Positions 61,304 through 64,000 of a stretch of DNA of 64,000 nt are shown piece by piece; within the stretch, counting starts at the first letter, position 1; each line of letters opens with the position of its first letter. The DNA is from Streptomyces rugosispiralis (GTDB lineage: Bacteria; Actinomycetota; Actinomycetes; Streptomycetales; Streptomycetaceae). Location: the NCBI RefSeq assembly GCF_024505145.1, contig NZ_JANIAA010000006.1, positions 1 to 64,000 of the forward strand, written 5' to 3'. Position numbers and translations under genes: made by a program. The notes beneath the pieces are model-generated. The model searched no databases, had not been told where the DNA came from, and saw nothing but the letters and a program-made list of their open reading frames with translations.

Positions 61304-63406
61304 TCAGGCGGCCAGCCGCTCCGGCAGCGGCGCCCCGTGGATCACCGTCAGCCCGGACACCGCGCGGGTCAGGGCCACGTACAGGCGGCGCAGGCCCGTG
61401 CGTTCGTCGGGTTCGCCGTCGACCACGGCGGCCGGTTCGTCCAGTACCACGTAGTCGTACTCCAGGCCCTTGGCCAGCGTCGCCGGGACGAGGGTGAGGC
61501 GGGACTCGGCGCTGGTCTCCTCGCCGGGGGTGAGGCGGGGCAGGCCCGCCGCGTCGAGGGCCTGGGCCAGGGCCGGGACGCGGGCGTCGGCCGCGATCAG
61601 CCCGATCGAGCCTTCGTGCCGCAGGGCCTCGTGGCAGGCGGCGATCACGGCCGCGTCCAGCTCCGCCGGGTCCACGGCCCGTACGGAGAAGTCACCCGCC
61701 GCCTCGCGGATCGAGGTGGCCTCCGACAGGCCGGGGGCGATCGCGGGCAGCAGCCGGGAGGCGTACGCGATCACCTCGCGCGGCACGCGGAAGCCCTGGG
61801 TCAGCTCCTCGATCCCCGCTCCCTCCTTGCCCAGGTGGATCAGGGCCTCCTCCCAACTGGCCGTCGCCCACGGGGTGGTGCCCTGGGCGATGTCGCCGAG
61901 CACGGTCGCCGAGCCGGTGCTGCAGCGGCGGCCGACCGCGCGGTACTGCATGGGGGAGAGGTCCTGCGCCTCGTCCAGGACCACATGGCCGAGGGACGGG
62001 GTGCGCTCGATGAGATCGGCCGCCTCGTCGATCAGCACCAGGTCCGCCGGGGACCACTTCGCGGACTTCACACCGCGCGCCGGCTTCGCCCACAGGACGG
62101 TCTTCTGCTCGTCGGCGTCGAGGACGCCGTCCGCGTGCTCGGCCAGGAAGTCGGCGTCGGAGAGCAGCCGCAGCACCAGCTTGGCCGGGTCGACCGGCGG
62201 CCAGATCGCCTTGACCGCCGCCTTCACGGCGGGGTTACGGGCCACCGAGTCCTGGACCCGGTCGTCGGGCGCCTCGCCCGCCTGCTCCATCCGGACCAGC
62301 ACGGTGTGCGCGATGCGCCGCGGAAGCGCCTCGCGGGCCGCGCCGTAGCGGATGTCGCGGGTGAGCAACTCCTCGACGATCTCCTCGAGTTCATACGCGG
62401 GCACCCGCCAGCGGCGTGAGCCGCGCACCACGACGCACGGCTCGGTGGGGCGGGTGACATACGAGCGCAGGGCGCGGCGCAGCACCTCGGCCAGCCGGGC
62501 GTCGCCCTTGACGCGGGCCGCGTCGGCGGAGTCGGCGCCCCGCGCCACCGCGCCCAGGGACGGCCGGGTCACCAGGTCCTCGACGGTCGCCTGGGCCACC
62601 TGCAACTCGCCCAGGGCGGGCAGGACCTGCTCGATGTAGTGGAGGAAGGAGCGGTTGGGGCCGATGACCAGGGTGCCGGAGCGGGCCAGCCGCTCGCGGT
62701 GCGCGTACAGCAGATACGCCACCCGGTGCAGCCCCACGGCCGTCTTACCGGTGCCCGGCGCCCCCTGGACGCAGATGGTGCCGCCGATCCCCTGGCGGAC
62801 GATCTCGTCCTGCTCCGGCTGGATCGTCGCGACGATGTCCCGCATGGGGCCGACGCGCGGGCGCTCGATCTCGGACTGGAGCAGCTTGCTGGTCTGCTCC
62901 CCCTCGGAGGGGTCGGAGAGCCGTTCGTCCTCGTACGCCGTCAACTCGCCGCCCGTGTAGCCGAAGCGGCGGCGCAGCCCGATGTCCATCGGCGCCTTCT
63001 TGGACGCCTGGTAGAAGGGCTGGGAGACGGGGGCGCGCCAGTCGATGACCATGGGGTCGCCGTCCGCGTCGTGCACATGGCGGCGGCCGATGTAAAAAGT
63101 GTCCGTCGAGCCGCCTCCGGCGGCGGGGAGCTCCCCCGCGGCGCCCTCCGCAATCGCCGCGCCCGGCGCGTGCAGATAGTCGAGGCGGCCGAAGAAGAGC
63201 GGGGTGTCGGCGAGGTCGGCGAGGGCCTTGATGCGCTCGCTGACCTGGTGGTGCAGGGCTTCGGCGTTGACCCAGTTCGCGGCGACGTCCCGGAGGTCGA
63301 GGGCCTCGACGTCGGCGCGCATGGCGCGCAGCGCGGCGCGGGACGCGGTCAGATGGGCGCGCTCCCGCGCGAGGGGGTCCAGCTGGTCAGGGGCGTGCGA
63401 GGGCAC
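61304..63406 (-). CDS. HelD/HelR-type RNA polymerase recycling motor ATPase
   Basis: This 700-aa superfamily-1 (UvrD-like) ATPase removes stalled RNA polymerase from DNA; Streptomyces HelR also displaces rifamycins. An N-terminal coiled coil (LARERAHLTASRAALRAMRADVEALD) enters the polymerase secondary channel, and TPLFFGRLDY is typical of the family. It has Walker A GAPGTGKTAVGLHR, Walker B LDEAQDLSPMQYRAVGRR, and late motifs GFRVPREV and LRRLYVALTRAVSGLTVIHG. GTG 63406 is chosen with GGAGG 7-11 nt upstream. No rifamycin-associated element was recognised upstream. Confidence 0.88.
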   Translation of the reverse strand: MPSHAPDQLDPLARERAHLTASRAALRAMRADVEALDLRDVAANWVNAEALHHQVSERIKALADLADTPLFFGRLDYLHAPGAAIAEGAAGELPAAGGGSTDTFYIGRRHVHDADGDPMVIDWRAPVSQPFYQASKKAPMDIGLRRRFGYTGGELTAYEDERLSDPSEGEQTSKLLQSEIERPRVGPMRDIVATIQPEQDEIVRQGIGGTICVQGAPGTGKTAVGLHRVAYLLYAHRERLARSGTLVIGPNRSFLHYIEQVLPALGELQVAQATVEDLVTRPSLGAVARGADSADAARVKGDARLAEVLRRALRSYVTRPTEPCVVVRGSRRWRVPAYELEEIVEELLTRDIRYGAAREALPRRIAHTVLVRMEQAGEAPDDRVQDSVARNPAVKAAVKAIWPPVDPAKLVLRLLSDADFLAEHADGVLDADEQKTVLWAKPARGVKSAKWSPADLVLIDEAADLIERTPSLGHVVLDEAQDLSPMQYRAVGRRCSTGSATVLGDIAQGTTPWATASWEEALIHLGKEGAGIEELTQGFRVPREVIAYASRLLPAIAPGLSEATSIREAAGDFSVRAVDPAELDAAVIAACHEALRHEGSIGLIAADARVPALAQALDAAGLPRLTPGEETSAESRLTLVPATLAKGLEYDYVVLDEPAAVVDGEPDERTGLRRLYVALTRAVSGLTVIHGAPLPERLAA

Positions 63407-63713
63407 GGCGTAGCCTCCGGCGAGCGAGTACACAAGCGAGTGCACAAAACGGATGCGCGGTACGTATGCGGCGCGCGGTACGAGATGCCGACCGGTTTCC
63501 GTCCGGACGGCGGCTCTCCCCGTTCGGAACGCGGGAGGCGGCAAGACCGGCGATTGTAGCCAGGGCATGTCGGGGAGGCGAATGAATTATGACGGGGCCG
63601 GGGGAGCCGCCCTCGGGGGGAGTTCTCGAGCATCGCGCGCACCACGGGCAGAGCCGCCCATCACCAGTCCCTCATGACAGAAGTCAATGGGGGACCGGTG
63701 ATGGTCCGGTACG
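63407..63713. other. 307-bp intergenic region without identifiable features
   Basis: Only a short direct repeat (GCGAGTACACAA/GCGAGTGCACAA near 63422-63448) was noticed, just upstream of the helD-like start. No RNA, terminator or gene is evident. Confidence 0.5.
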
Positions 63714-64000
63714 TCAGGCGTCCTCGTCCGCGAGCAGTTCGCTGGCGTCCACGATCCGGTACGCGTACCCCTGCTCGGCCAGGAACCGCTGGCGGTGCGC
63801 CGCGAAGTCCTGGTCGATCGTGTCGCGCGCGACCACCGAGTAGAAGACCGCCGGATGGCCGTCGGCCTTCGGGCGCAGCACCCGGCCGAGCCGCTGGGCC
63901 TCTTCCTGGCGGGAGCCGAACGTGCCGGAGACCTGGATGGCGACCGTGGCCTCGGGGAGGTCGATGGAGAAGTTGGCGACCTTCGAGACGACGAGCACCG
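63714..64000 (-). CDS. DNA repair helicase XPB-like, C-terminal part (truncated by window)
   Basis: The visible ~95 residues are the end of helicase domain 2 of an XPB/Rad25-type SF2 helicase: SKVANFSIDLPEATVAIQVSGTFGSRQEEAQRLGRVLRPKADG (motif VI QRLGRVLRP), then YSVVARDTIDQDFAAHRQRFLAEQGYAYRIVDASEL. Bacterial XPB unwinds DNA 3'-5'. The 5' part lies beyond base 64000. Confidence 0.88.
   Translation of the reverse strand, partial: VLVVSKVANFSIDLPEATVAIQVSGTFGSRQEEAQRLGRVLRPKADGHPAVFYSVVARDTIDQDFAAHRQRFLAEQGYAYRIVDASELLADEDA

Noticed and set aside
63407-63600. Rifamycin-associated element upstream of the HelD/HelR gene
   Set aside because: I looked for a GC-rich inverted repeat of that kind and saw none, only a short direct repeat.

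Overview
The window is chromosomal DNA of a Streptomyces (high-GC actinomycete). The evidence is very high G+C with strong GC3 bias, frequent GTG starts, mycothiol- and CarD-type genes, MsiK, a PhoR-PhoP/PhoU locus, the CdgB diguanylate cyclase, and a gene order that, from memory, follows the S. coelicolor SCO4226-SCO4312 region with some segments missing or replaced. Several regulatory elements are readable directly: PHO boxes, DasR-type (dre) sites, a SAM-I riboswitch and CIRCE elements.

Layout. 1-5.7 kb: accessory left part, with a broken HATPase gene, small hypotheticals, an ArsR-like regulator, a DJ-1/PfpI protein, a GntR regulator with a 24-bp palindrome, a GT2 glycosyltransferase, a RibD/DHFR-like reductase and an FkbM methyltransferase. 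6.0-10.2 kb: a 1,381-aa HTH-STAND NTPase-14xWD40 protein. 10.7-11.3 kb: two small proteins, one an 8-Cys 41-aa peptide. 11.4-14.4 kb: phoU and phoRP, divergent. 14.8-21 kb: lipoprotein, carD, ispD-ispF, cysS and rlmB, then a DoxX membrane protein. 23.3-26.1 kb: nucleotidyltransferase, secreted protein and msiK, then tRNA-Thr(TGT). 26.5-35.9 kb: a variable-looking segment with a minimal LysR HTH protein, paired LuxR-HTH regulators, a mycothiol-dependent formaldehyde dehydrogenase plus metallo-hydrolase, an M4 protease, and an ADH/TetR pair. 36-41 kb: terD, an ArfB-like release factor, a flavin reductase, cdgB and a membrane protein. 41-46.4 kb: PfkB kinase, nagK-nagA, and a sugar-binding lipoprotein with a DUF3263 gene. 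46.5-50.4 kb: otsB, otsA and gpgS. 50.5-53 kb: a SAM-riboswitch-controlled threonine-synthase-like enzyme with a ThiS/MoaD-like sulfur carrier, then a cold-shock gene. 53.2-55 kb: tandem CIRCE and groEL2. 55.3-64 kb: murQ and its RpiR regulator, two small conserved genes, an MFS transporter, an HD-type protein, cutC, a HelD/HelR RNA-polymerase motor and the 3' end of an XPB-like helicase.

Themes. (1) Amino-sugar use: nagK-nagA, an orphan sugar-binding protein, msiK and murQ/RpiR; the same GGTCTAGTCCAC core lies upstream of msiK and of nagK. (2) Compatible solutes: otsB, otsA and gpgS. (3) Sulfur/methionine: the riboswitch-PLP enzyme-sulfur carrier unit at 50.5-52.4 kb looks like a homocysteine-forming system rather than ordinary threonine synthesis, and is the most interesting locus here. 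(4) Intergenic tandem repeats: more than a dozen gaps hold short, mutually unrelated GC-rich arrays of 12-52 bp units. Two of these repeat the 3' ends of genes (phoP, rlmB) and one runs into a CIRCE operator. No CRISPR array, insertion sequence or prophage was seen.
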